From: an uncultured Clostridia bacterium
GTDB lineage: Bacteria; Bacillota; Clostridia; Oscillospirales; Ruminococcaceae
Length of the DNA stretch: 64,000 bases
Direction of reading: 5' to 3'
Assembly (NCBI GenBank): GCA_947624745.1
Contig: CANQLR010000007.1
Span: 20,224-84,223, forward strand
Made by a program: the position numbers and the translations under genes
In this document: positions 53,472 through 62,700 of the stretch, piece by piece
Layout: the number at the start of each line of letters is the position of its first letter
How positions within the stretch are numbered: the stretch's first letter is position 1
The notes under the pieces: model-generated
Database searches by the model: none
What the model saw: the letters and a program-made list of their open reading frames with translations, nothing else
Told to the model about the DNA's origin: nothing

Positions 53472-53828
53472 TCAGTCCCCTTCCGCGATCTCCGTCGCCA
53501 GCCTGATAATGTCCCCGGCATATTTTTCCTTGCCGCTCTCCAAAATTTTCCGATATATCGGGTAGTTTACCGCAGCCCCCGCGAATCCCAAAATCCCAAC
53601 GGCGACGCCCAAAGCCGTAAATACCGCCGTTCCCGAGCCGATGACCCCCATCGAAAGGCACATTCCCGTCCCCGCGACAAGCGCGCAGACGATCCCGAAC
53701 GAATAGGCAAAGACCTGCGCCGGCAGCTTTGCCCTTCTGTCGAGCTTTTTCAGCGCGACCACCTTCGACGCGCTCTTTTTCGAGTATTCGTTCACGATAG
53801 CTTCCGCATAAATTTTGTCTGTGTTCAT
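53472..53828 (-). CDS. Two-helix membrane protein
   Basis: 118 aa. A helical cytoplasmic head (EAIVNEYSKKSASKVVALKKLDRRAK), two helices (FAYSFGIVCALVAGTGMCLSMGVI and TAVFTALGVAVGILGFAGAAV), and a charged tail (YRKILESGKEKYAGDIIRLATEIAEGD). Similar small proteins often sit beside TetR genes in Clostridia. No function known. Ribosome site AAGGAGG. Confidence 0.8.
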   Translation of the reverse strand: MNTDKIYAEAIVNEYSKKSASKVVALKKLDRRAKLPAQVFAYSFGIVCALVAGTGMCLSMGVIGSGTAVFTALGVAVGILGFAGAAVNYPIYRKILESGKEKYAGDIIRLATEIAEGD

Positions 53829-53987
53829 AAAATTACCTCCTTATGTTTTGATTATATTGTAACATAAGAAGGCGGATTTTCAAACGACACAAACGCCCGA
53901 AAGTGACGGGCAGATCAACTTCCGAGAACCCCTGCGGTTTAGTTCGCCCTGTATGCGCTTTGATATGATTTCGCATACTATTCTCTG

Positions 53988-54030
53988 CACCAACAAAAAG
54001 ACCCCCGATAGGGGGCCTTTTTGTTGGTGC
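53988..54030. terminator. Terminator of tRNA-Leu, overlapping the tRNA 3' end
   Basis: GCACCAACAAAAAG...CCCCC-GATA-GGGGG...CTTTTTGTTGGTGC: a stem of about 19 bp whose right arm includes the tRNA 3'-terminal TGGTGC (CCA end on the minus strand). Confidence 0.75.
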
Positions 54031-54109
54031 GGCAAATGGGACTTGAACCCATACGTCGTTCGACACACGCCCCTCAAACGTGCCTGTCTGCCTATTCCAG
54101 CACTGCCGC
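54025..54109 (-). tRNA. tRNA-Leu (GAG)
   Basis: 85 nt with encoded CCA and a long variable arm, as in class II tRNAs. Acceptor GCGGCAG...TTGCCGC, anticodon loop TTGAGGG within CACGT/GCGTG (anticodon GAG, reads CUC), T arm ATGGG-TTCAAGT-CCCAT. Confidence 0.92.
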
Positions 54110-54113
54110 AGGT

Positions 54114-54212
54114 GATATCTAAGGGGGGTTGGGGGTTCCTTAGATATCGTCGATACCCGAGGGGATGGGGTGGCTCGGGTACCGAATGAGGGGTGCTCGG
54201 GGGTGACCGAGC
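54114..54212 (-). other. tRNA-Leu leader with three hairpins
   Basis: Between the promoter and the tRNA are GCTCGG/CCGAGC (54195-54212), TACCCGAG/CTCGGGTA (54154-54181) and GATATCTAAGG/CCTTAGATATC (54114-54148). The loops are G-rich on the plus strand. Such a structured leader is unusual for a lone tRNA. Confidence 0.6.
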
Positions 54213-54218
54213 GTTGTT

Positions 54219-54247
54219 ATTATAGCACTGTGGGGCGAAAATGTCAA
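54219..54247 (-). promoter_or_regulatory. tRNA-Leu promoter
   Basis: Minus strand: TTGACA (54247-54242), 17-nt spacer, TATAAT (54224-54219). Confidence 0.85.
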
Positions 54248-54325
54248 GGGTTTTTCAAAAAATTTTTCTGAAAATTTCTTTTTGGGGGATCTTTCCCTCC
54301 GCCTTCCGCCAAAAATCCTCGCGCT

Positions 54326-54719
54326 TCAGTCCTTTTCGTAAAAAACGAGGTCCATGCGCTCGTTTACATGCTCCACCCTGCCGGTTCTTCGGTAGCCGAG
54401 CTTTTCGTAGAGGCGCAGGTTCCCCTCCTCCTGCAAAACGGTCTCGACCACCCGGCCGCTTTTCCCGTAAATTTCCTCCCGGGGGATTCTCCCCGCCGCG
54501 ATCCCCCAAAAATCCCCGCGCTTCAGTCCTTTTCGTAAAAAACGAGGTCCATGCGCTCGTTTACATGCTCTACCCGACCCGTTTTTCGGTAGCCGAGCTT
54601 TTCGTAGAGGCGCAGGTTTCCCTCCTCCTGCAAAACGTTCTCGACAGCCCGGCCGCTTTTTCCGTAAATTTCCTCCCGGGGGATTCTCCCCGCCGCGGTC
54701 CGCCAAAAATCCCCGCGCT
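54326..54719 (-). repeat. Two tandem copies of the 3' end of the GNAT gene
   Basis: Bases 54720-54872 (the last 51 codons of the GNAT gene) are repeated at 54523-54675 and 54326-54478 with a period of 197 bp; a 44-bp GC-rich spacer (CCGGGGGATTCTCCCC...) separates the units. Copies differ at a few positions. As 197 is not a multiple of three, the copies are in different frames from one another. Non-functional partial gene duplicates. Confidence 0.9.
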
Positions 54720-55187
54720 TCAGTCCTTTTCGTAAAAAACAAGGTCCATGCGCTCGTTTACATGCTCCACCCTGCCGGTTCTTCGGTAGCCGAGCTTTTC
54801 GTAGAGGCGCAGGTTCCCCTCCTCCTGCAAAACGGTCTCGACCACCCGGCCGCTTTTTCCGTAAATTTCCTCCGCTTCAAGTATCGCCCGCCTCGCATAT
54901 CCCCTGTTTCGGTGCTCGGGCATAATGAATATCGGCGAGATGCGCTTTCGGCTGCCGTCCCCCTTGTCGACGACCCGCATCGCCCCGACCTTTTCGCCCT
55001 CCGCCAGAATAAAATAGTAGGCCGAAAACGGCTGCCCGAACCTTTCGGCGACACGCTCCATGCTCTCCGCAGCCGGCGAGGTCTCATAGTCGCGGTATTT
55101 ATTCAGGAGCCCGGAAAACGCCCTTACCTGCATCTTCCAAAGCTCCTCAATGTCGCATATTTCGGCGCGAAGAAGACTCACCCGCAT
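54720..55187 (-). CDS. GNAT family acetyltransferase
   Basis: 155 aa. LLRAEICDIEELWKMQVRAF start; acetyl-CoA motif IFIMPEHRNRGYARRAILEAE; C-terminal strand RLYEKLGYRRTGRVEHVNER, MDLVFYEKD. Substrate unknown. It starts 3 bp after the XRE regulator stop, so the two form an operon. The coding sequence of its last third is the source of the tandem repeats downstream. Confidence 0.93.
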   Translation of the reverse strand: MRVSLLRAEICDIEELWKMQVRAFSGLLNKYRDYETSPAAESMERVAERFGQPFSAYYFILAEGEKVGAMRVVDKGDGSRKRISPIFIMPEHRNRGYARRAILEAEEIYGKSGRVVETVLQEEGNLRLYEKLGYRRTGRVEHVNERMDLVFYEKD

Positions 55188-55190
55188 GAG

Positions 55191-55889
55191 CTATTCCTCG
55201 CCGCCGAGGGATTTGATCCTCGTCTCGCTGTTCTTAATGAGATTAACCATCGACGAGTAGAATTTCGGGAATTCCTCCGCCAGAAGGTGGGTGTTCATCT
55301 CGAACTCGTCGGGGTCGGGCCTTTCGTCCCCCTCGACGCCGCCCTTCATCGCGGTGACAAGCCGCGCCTCGCAAAGGCTCATGGCAGAATCTGCGGCGGT
55401 CTGCGAGACGTCCTTGTCGATCATGAAGAAATTCTGGTCGTTTTTGGGATTGCAGTTGTAGAGGTGGCGGAAGACCTTGTAGACCGCGAGCATGAGGTAG
55501 CCCGAGGCCTCCTTGATGACCGCCTTCGAGCGGCAGCGTGAGAGTATCGAGAAATAAACGTTAAGCGAGTTATTTATCAGCTTTTTGTTGAAGGCGATCA
55601 TGACCGAGCCGGGGGTGACCTTTTCGCGGACGTTGGGGTCGTCCTCGGGGATATCCTCGACCGAGATGGTCTGTCCGCCGGGCTCGGGCGAGCGGCCGAG
55701 AAGGTAGTCGCAGCTGACTCCGTAATAGTCGGCGGCGCGCACCAAAAAATCAAGCCCGCATTCGCGCTTGCCCTTTTCGTAATGTGAAAGCAGCCCCTGC
55801 GAGATGCCGAGGTCCTCTGCCGCCTTTTTCTGAGACACCCTGCGCTCCTTGCGCAAAAGTGTCATTATTCTTGCGAAATCTGTCGTCAT
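55191..55889 (-). CDS. XRE family transcriptional regulator with C-terminal effector domain
   Basis: 232 aa from the ATG at 55889 (GGAGAG, 8 nt). HTH about residues 7-60: LRKERRVSQKKAAEDLGISQ, GLLSHYEKGKRECGLDFLVR, YYGVSCDYLLGRS. The 150-residue C-terminal part is helical, of unknown type (LNVYFSILSRCRSKAVIKEA, LMLAVYKVFRHLYNCNPKN). Probably regulates itself and the GNAT gene. The promoter TTTACA-17-TATAAT lies at about 55960-55990 on the minus strand. Confidence 0.9.
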   Translation of the reverse strand: MTTDFARIMTLLRKERRVSQKKAAEDLGISQGLLSHYEKGKRECGLDFLVRAADYYGVSCDYLLGRSPEPGGQTISVEDIPEDDPNVREKVTPGSVMIAFNKKLINNSLNVYFSILSRCRSKAVIKEASGYLMLAVYKVFRHLYNCNPKNDQNFFMIDKDVSQTAADSAMSLCEARLVTAMKGGVEGDERPDPDEFEMNTHLLAEEFPKFYSSMVNLIKNSETRIKSLGGEE

Positions 55890-56039
55890 TGTCGATCTCT
55901 CCGAACTTTCGAGAATTTTACTCAAAAAATCCCGCATTACGCGAGTATAACACATAGAATATTATACACCGATTTTTACTGATTGTAAAACCGCATATTA
56001 GATAAACTTTCAGAGGGTTTTTTGGTGATTTTGGACGAA

Positions 56040-56640
56040 AAAAGGGGGAGGGCGAAGCCCGGGCGGCAGCGGAGCTGCCGCCATGCCGGACCCGCTTGCG
56101 GGTACGGCGGTGCGCCTGCTTGCGGGCGCACACGGGCTTCGCCCGTGCGAGGCTATCGCTTTACCTTCTTAATGCAGTAAAGTGCAGACCTACATAAGTG
56201 GGGGCACAAGCCGTGTGTTCCTATGGAAACTATGGTGGGGGGTACTGTGCATGGGCGAAGCCCCGAGGCGCCCGAAGGGCGCCTAAGCCAAATCCGCTTG
56301 CGGATTTGGCTGGCGGCAGCGAAGCTGCCGCCCGGGGCTTCGCCGGTGGGTGTCTACCGCTTTACCTTCTTAATGCTACAAAGTGCAGACTCGCACAAGT
56401 GGGGGCACAAGCCTTGTGCTCCTATGCAAATTATGGTGGAGGTACTGACTGGGGCGAAGCCCCAACATTCGCGAAGCGAATGTTGTCCGCCGTAGGGGAG
56501 GATAGCGGTTACTTATTAAAAGGCAGGGAGTTTGGCATTTTGCAGACCGTTAAAAGGGTGCGACGGCGGGAAGCACGCGGTAGCACGCTTAGGGCTTCGC
56601 CTTCCGTGTTTTCTGCGCATTGCCCGGTTCTTAGTATAGT
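56040..56640. repeat. Palindromic mosaic element R4 with internal direct repeat
   Basis: No gene. Modules: GCGGCAGC-GGA-GCTGCCGC, ACCCGC-TT-GCGGGT, GGCGCCC-GAA-GGGCGCC, GCCAAATCCGC-TT-GCGGATTTGGC, GGCGGCAGC-GAA-GCTGCCGCC, CATTCGC-GAA-GCGAATG. Bases 56150-56252 and 56353-56455 are imperfect direct repeats (CGCTTTACCTTCTTAATGC ... GTGGGGGCACAAGCC ... CTATG ... TATGGTGG). The part 56448-56692 parallels 42810-43040. Confidence 0.7.
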
Positions 56641-57145
56641 CATGCGTGAGCTGCCAAAAGGTATTCGCTGCGCTCATGCTATTTTAAGCCCTACCCCCTC
56701 CGTCCCTTGTGCAGACCTATAGATTCGCAGCAACCCCCTCCCGGTGAGAGGGGGTCGCACTATGTCTGTGGGCGAAGCCCATGCGGCAGCTTCGCTGCCG
56801 CTTGCCCGCCGTGCAGAGCACGGCGGGCGGGTGCGCGCGGAGCGCGCACCCGGGCTTCGCTCCCGCACCCACGCACCACAAAGTACAGCTCCCGCGTGGC
56901 GAAGCCTCGGCGCCCACCCTGTGGGCGCTGTTTGCGCACTTCGTGCGCAATGGCGGCAGCTCCGCTGCCGCCTGAGGCTTCGCCCCAGCCCCTGCCGCCT
57001 CCCGTCAGCCCTCCCCATCCCCATGCTCCCCCTACCCCCTCGCCCTGCTCCTTGCATCCGGGAATCTTAGCTTCGCCCCACCCCCTCCCCTCCTCCCATC
57101 CGCCTTCCGCCCTCTGCTTTCTTCCCGCCCCCGGGAATATCCAAA
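56640..57145. repeat. Palindromic mosaic element R5
   Basis: No gene. It starts with the shared right end AAGGTATTCGCT...CTCATGCTATTTTAAGCCC (56658-56692), then CCCCCTC-CCGGTGA-GAGGGGG, GCGGCAGC-TTC-GCTGCCGC, GCCCGCCGTG...CACGGCGGGC, GGTGCGCGC-GGA-GCGCGCACC, GCGCCCACC...GGTGGGCGC-type and GGCGGCAGC-TCC-GCTGCCGCC modules, ending GAGGCTTCGCCCC at 56973-56985. Confidence 0.65.
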
Positions 57146-57258
57146 CCGCCCACATTACGTGAAAAGTACTAAAAGGAAATCGGTTAGTAGCGGCAAATCT
57201 TCAGACAAAATTTTTTATAATGTGGTCGGTATGGACACTCCCCCCGCTCCCAAACTCC

Positions 57259-57287
57259 TTGACATTATCCCGATTTTATAGTATAAT
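57259..57287 (+). promoter_or_regulatory. greA-lysS promoter
   Basis: TTGACA (57259-57264), 17-nt spacer, TATAAT (57282-57287), leader of about 90 nt with an A/T-rich end. Confidence 0.85.
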
Positions 57288-57382
57288 AGTTCGGTAATAG
57301 GAGTTTTCGGAATTTTTGCACCGAAAACAATGCAATAAATTAACATAAATTCATTTATTTTCATTTTTCGGGAGGAATTTTT

Positions 57383-57859
57383 ATGGCAATCAGATCGACA
57401 ACCATGTCCCGCGAGGGCTTCAACCGTTTGCAGGAGGAGCTCGAAAAGCTCGTCACCGTTCGCAGAAAAGAAGTGGCCGAAAAGCTGAAGGAGGCCCGCT
57501 CATATGGCGACCTCTCCGAAAACGCCGAGTACGACGAGGCCAAGAACGAGCAGGGCATGCTCGAGGCGCAGATAGCCGACCTCGAGGTCATCATCGCGAA
57601 CGCCGTCATCGTCGACGACGACTCGATAAACCTCGACGAAGTGGGCATCGGCTCCATCGTCAAGCTCAAGGACTTCGACCTCGACGAGATCATCGAGTAC
57701 CAGATCGTCGGCCCCACCGAGTCTGACCCCGACAACGGCAAGATCTCGGACGAGAGCCCCATCGGCAAGGCCTGCCTCAAAAAGCGCGTTGGCGACGTTT
57801 TCGAGGTCGAGGCGCCGGTCGGCACGCTTCAGTTCGAGGTCCTCGACATCAACAGATGA
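57383..57859 (+). CDS. greA: Transcription elongation factor GreA
   Basis: 158 aa. N-terminal coiled coil (MSREGFNRLQEELEKLVTVR, then ARSYGDLSENAEYDEAKNEQ with the acidic tip residues) that enters the RNA polymerase channel to trigger transcript cleavage; C-terminal FKBP-like domain (IVGPTESDPDNGKISDESPI and GDVFEVEAPVGTLQFEVLDI). Ribosome site CGGGAGG. Cotranscribed with lysS, 22 bp downstream. Confidence 0.97.
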   Translation: MAIRSTTMSREGFNRLQEELEKLVTVRRKEVAEKLKEARSYGDLSENAEYDEAKNEQGMLEAQIADLEVIIANAVIVDDDSINLDEVGIGSIVKLKDFDLDEIIEYQIVGPTESDPDNGKISDESPIGKACLKKRVGDVFEVEAPVGTLQFEVLDINR

Positions 57860-57881
57860 CCAATAATTAAGGAGATTTAAC

Positions 57882-59444
57882 ATGACAGACAACGATACCG
57901 CCGTTTTGGGCGAGGAAATTAACGAGCTTAAGAAGATCCGCATGCAGAAGCTTGAGGAGCTCAAGGCCGCCGGCAAGGATCCCTTCGCCATCACGAGCTA
58001 CGATTGGAACATCACCTGCACCGCTTTAAAGGAGTACTATATCGCCGAGGAGGAAAAGGCCAAGGCCGAAGCCGCCGGCGACGAGGAGAGGTTGAAAGCC
58101 CTTCTTGACGGGATCAAGGAGAAAAAGTGGAGGATCGCCGGGCGCCTTCTTTCCAAGCGCGACATGGGCAAGGCGAGCTTCACCGACGTTCAGGATTCGA
58201 CCGAGAGGCTTCAGGTCTACGTCCGCAAAAACGACATCGGCGACGAGAGCTACGCCGATTTCAAGCGGTTCGACATCGGCGACATCGTCGGCGTCGAGGG
58301 CTTTGTTTTCCGCACGATGAAGGGCGAGATATCCCTCCACGCGACCGACATAAAGCTTCTCTCGAAGTCGCTGCTGCCGCTCCCCGAAAAGTGGCACGGC
58401 TTAAAAGACCGCGATCAGCGCTACCGCCAGAGGTATGTCGACCTCATCGTCAACCCCGACGTGAGAAAGACCTTCATCTACCGCTCGAAAATAATCAGCT
58501 CTATCCGCCGCTGGCTCGACTCGCAGGGCTTTATCGAGGTCGAGACGCCGATGCTTGTTTCAAATGCCGGAGGAGCGGCGGCGAGACCGTTTGTCACCCA
58601 CTTCAATGCGCTGAATGAGGACTTCAAGCTCAGAATTTCCTTGGAGCTCTATCTTAAGAGACTGATCGTCGGCGGTATCGACAGGGTGTATGAGATCGGC
58701 AGAGTTTTCAGAAACGAGGGACTCGACACCCGCCACAACCCAGAATTTACACTCATGGAGCTGTATCAGGCATACACAGATTATCACGGCATGATGGACC
58801 TGACCGAGAATCTTTACAGGCATGTTGCCGAGGAGGTTCTCGGCACGACGCAGATACCCTGCGGAGACGTCATTATAGACCTCGGCAAGCCGTTTGAGAG
58901 GATAACGATGGTCGACGCGGTCAAAAAATACGCCGGGATCGACTGGCGCGAGGTTAAAACCGACGAGCAGGCCTACAGTATCGCCGACGAGCGGCACATC
59001 GAATATGACAAAAAACGCCACAAAAAGGGCGATATTCTCAATCTTTTGTTCGAGGAGTACGTCGAGGAGCACCTTGTTCAGCCGACCTTCATCATGGATC
59101 ACCCGGTCGAGATCTCGCCCCTGACAAAGCGCAAGCCGGACGACCCCGACTATGTCGAGCGGTTCGAGATGTATATCAACTGCGGCGAGATGTGCAACGC
59201 CTACAGCGAGCTCAACGACCCCGTCGATCAGCGCGAGAGGTTCAAGAGGCAGGAGGAGCTTCTGAAGCTCGGCGACGAGGAGGCCAACTCCATCGACGAG
59301 GACTTCATGCGCGCCCTCGAGATCGGCATGCCCCCGACGGGAGGAATTGGGTTCGGGATAGACAGAATGATAATGTTATTAACTAATTCCCCGGCGATAC
59401 GGGACGTGCTGCTGTTCCCGACGATGAAGAGCATAGACAAGTAA
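57882..59444 (+). CDS. lysS: Lysine-tRNA ligase, class II
   Basis: 520 aa. OB-fold anticodon domain about 60-165 (RIAGRLLSKRDMGKASFTDV), then the class II core: motif 1 SIRRWLDSQGFIEVETPML, motif 2 RVFRNEGLDTRHNPEFTLME, motif 3 GIGFGIDRMIMLLTNSPAIR. C-terminus FPTMKSIDK. Its last 17 coding bases and the following ten recur at 63919-63951, where the frame would read PTMKSLEK and stop: a duplicated gene end, as made by site-specific integration. Confidence 0.96.
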   Translation: MTDNDTAVLGEEINELKKIRMQKLEELKAAGKDPFAITSYDWNITCTALKEYYIAEEEKAKAEAAGDEERLKALLDGIKEKKWRIAGRLLSKRDMGKASFTDVQDSTERLQVYVRKNDIGDESYADFKRFDIGDIVGVEGFVFRTMKGEISLHATDIKLLSKSLLPLPEKWHGLKDRDQRYRQRYVDLIVNPDVRKTFIYRSKIISSIRRWLDSQGFIEVETPMLVSNAGGAAARPFVTHFNALNEDFKLRISLELYLKRLIVGGIDRVYEIGRVFRNEGLDTRHNPEFTLMELYQAYTDYHGMMDLTENLYRHVAEEVLGTTQIPCGDVIIDLGKPFERITMVDAVKKYAGIDWREVKTDEQAYSIADERHIEYDKKRHKKGDILNLLFEEYVEEHLVQPTFIMDHPVEISPLTKRKPDDPDYVERFEMYINCGEMCNAYSELNDPVDQRERFKRQEELLKLGDEEANSIDEDFMRALEIGMPPTGGIGFGIDRMIMLLTNSPAIRDVLLFPTMKSIDK

Positions 59445-59448
59445 AAGC
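59416..59448 (+). other. Putative attachment site, left copy (attL)
   Basis: TCCCGACGATGAAGAGC (59416-59432) is identical to 63919-63935; after eight partly different bases, AAGTAAAAGC matches too. It covers the lysS stop codon. Confidence 0.65.
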
Positions 59449-59538
59449 CGTTGTTTATGCGCCTTTGCGGATACTTAAACGCGTTGAATACACCGGTGTA
59501 TACACCATGAGGCATTGACATATAGAAAATTATAAACT

Positions 59539-59564
59539 GCCCCCGATTTGCAAGAGTCGGGGGC
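59539..59564 (+). terminator. lysS terminator
   Basis: GCCCCCGA-TTTGCAAGAG-TCGGGGGC followed by GGTTGTTCTTT. Confidence 0.8.
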
Positions 59565-59642
59565 GGTTGTTCTTTGCCTGTTGTCTAATTTTTATAATTT
59601 TTTGTAAAAAAGTCGGTATCTTAGCGGTTTTACACTGGAATA

Positions 59643-59671
59643 TTGACATATCCATACTAAGGTGCTATAAT
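59643..59671 (+). promoter_or_regulatory. Promoter of the chimeric helicase gene
   Basis: TTGACA (59643-59648), 17-nt spacer, TATAAT (59666-59671). Confidence 0.85.
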
Positions 59672-59705
59672 TTTTTTAGAAATTTTTAAAAAGGAACGAT
59701 GAACC

Positions 59706-62700
59706 ATGCTGCCTGACCAGACCCTCCCTGCTGTGAATACGAACCAGGATATAGAGCAAGTATGCAACAATCTACCTCCAAAGGAGCTCAACGATTTTCT
59801 ATTAGAGCAGCTCTTCTATACTCGCAAACAGCTTTACTGTTTAGATGGCAATCTGTATGTACGCAACGGATATCACATCGAGCCGGTTTCCGACAGCAAA
59901 CTGGATTCTCTCGTCCTGTCAGTTCTTGACGACAAATTCAGATTAATCGGTAAGAGAAGCAGAGTAAAATCGGTCGCTGATTTGATAAGACTTCGTGATC
60001 CAAACGATTTCATTAATATTTCTCCTGACAATAAGATCATTGCATGTAAAAACGGGGTTTTTGATGCTGAAACCTTCTGGTTTTATGAAGACAGCAATCC
60101 GCTTGCTCTTTATTTTGACGCGTCCAAGATATGCAGCAAATACGAGTTGGATATGGAAATGAACCCGGAGTGGTTTTGCCAAAGTTTTAGATCCAAAAAT
60201 ATAAACTGTACAGAGGTAATGTATAATGCACCATTGGGCCCTAATACTTATGCCATTACGTGTCTTTTTCCGAACTTTTGCCACTTATATAATAAGAATA
60301 TAGAATCTGAAACCTATGAACAGTCACCTGATGGAAATGCTGCTTGGATTTATAATATTGAAATCACATTTCTTACATCAATTTGTGACTATATTTTAAA
60401 CTTGCCAACACCTGTCGCTGACCAGTTCTTTTCTGACATTGCCAACGGAATCCCTAACATTGTCGAGCGCATCTATCAGATGATAGGCTACATACTTGTC
60501 CCAGGCAACGAAGCAAAGGCGTATTTCCTGCTTCAAGGTGAGAGCAACTCCGGTAAGAGCATTTTGGGAAAATTTCTCGAAGGTTACTTTCCTCCCGAGC
60601 TTGTTACCTCTCTTGATATCTCACGTCTTGGCGGTCAGTATCTTCCCGACGCCTTATCGACAAGCTGCCTGAACCTGTCGATGGATCTGCCGAACGGCAA
60701 GATGTCTGCTAAATCGGTCGCAGTTCTCAAGATGCTGACCGGCGACGATATAATCACTCACGAGGTCAAATACAAGGATGCAAAACCCTACCGAAACAAG
60801 TGCAAGTTTGTCTTTTCGACAAACTTCCCGCTTGATATGCAGATTTATGACCAGGCGTTTTTGAACCGAACGGTATGCATACCGTTCTCCAAATCAGTTC
60901 CGTATGAAAGGCAGGATCCGAAACTGCTTGATAAACTGAATGCTGAAAGACCTTATATCATCATCTCCAACACGCAGAAAATAATAGTCAAGAAAAAGCG
61001 AAAAGATGTTCCTCCGGGGCAGATGCTCTTCGACACGTCGGGACTTTTGTCTGTGGTATACGGCGGCGACGACAGCGACGACGCCTGGGACGATACTACT
61101 CTTATGGATAACCAGCGGTTTAAAAAGCTATGCAGGCTTCCGCAGCTCGGAGTATATGTAGACGAAGCTCACCACCTTTTCGGCGCCGACCTTGAAAAGC
61201 AGATTCGTGCAGGAGGAGCAAATAAAACGAGCCTGCGCGATACGATAAACCTGCTTGCTTCAAATACATCTATAGTTGCTTGTTATAACTATACCGGTAC
61301 GCCGTATGTAAAGAATCAGCCCCTGCCGGAGGTGGTCTATTCATACGGTCTGCGTGAGTCCATCTGGGGAGGTTATCTCAAGGACGCTGACCCGATAGGA
61401 TACGAGAATGTAAAGAGCGAAGAGTTTCTCAGAGATGCTGTTAAAAAGTTCTGGGAACGCTATGGCGGCAATACATATGAGGAACTCAACCCCAAACTTG
61501 CCATCTACGCCGCAAGCATTGAAGAAGCTGTATCCGAAGTAAAACCCGCTCTTGAAAATATACTTTCCGAGCTTGGAATACCGCTGACAAAAATTCTATT
61601 GAATGTAGGCGATGCCAAGTACACAAAAAATGACGATATTCGCAATTTTAATAATCTTGATGTTAAGGAATCCGAAGGTAACGATAAGCAGTTCATTATC
61701 CTTGTCGAAAAAGGAAAAGAAGGATGGAATTGCCGCTCCCTGTTTGGCGTAGCTCTTTTCCGCAATCCTTCGTCTAAAATTTTTGTGCTTCAGGCAACAA
61801 TGAGATGCTTAAGATCAATTACGGATGAAGGACATACCGCTACAATTTTCCTGTCAAAAGAGAATTTTGATATTCTTGACGACGAACTGCATAAGAATTT
61901 CAATATGACTATAAACGATCTCAAAGAGCCGTCAAACGCTGAAAGACGTAGAGTTCAGGTTCATGTTATGCCTCCGCAAAGGTCAATCAAACTAAAACAC
62001 GTTTGGCATGAATATTCTCTCCACGGCAAGGAATATACCGAACCGTTGGATTTCAAACTGGCTGAAACCGATTTTTCAAAGTATACAAGCAAAATTTATG
62101 AACGCGAAAGCATTGCTGCTGATACAACCGTCAAGGAAAAGAACGCCGACGATATTAGAAACGACGTGAGATACAGTAAGCTTACGCTCATCGGCGAGAT
62201 TTCACGTTATCTGAACATTTCCTGCATTACAGTTTCGCGTATTTTAGATGAGTCTGTTGACGGAACGGAATATATTCTTGAAACAGTCAACAAATATAAT
62301 GCTGTTTTGGATGACATTATTATCCCAAGTATATTCCATGCCCTATTTGAAGTTACCTCGGAAATTAAATCCGAAGAACGCGAACTCATTCTGCTAAAGG
62401 AGCCTAAGAATGCCGGGTATTATGAGTTTTCGGCTAAAGAAGATTTAATTCTGACTAACAAATATCTCGGATTTACGCCGGAGCAGATTGGCAAAAGTTT
62501 CCACGCGGATGTCTATTGTTTTGACTCTGTCCCGGAGAAGGAATGCTTCAGACAGTATATCACCAGCAATAAAGTAAAGGAGATATATTTCACAGGCATG
62601 TTTACCTCAAATCAAGGGGACTTGTTGGTTCATTATTATGATCCTGAATCCGGGAGGATTCGACAGTATTATCCTGATTTTCTTGCGAAGATGTCTGACG

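Noticed and set aside
54255..54742. Separate genes in the 54.3-54.7 kb open frames
   Set aside because: They are out-of-frame or partial copies of the end of the GNAT gene at 54720-55187.
38190..57145. Rho-independent terminators as full explanation of the hairpin blocks
   Set aside because: Most stems lack T-runs, and many occur side by side far from gene ends; single terminators do not need such arrays.
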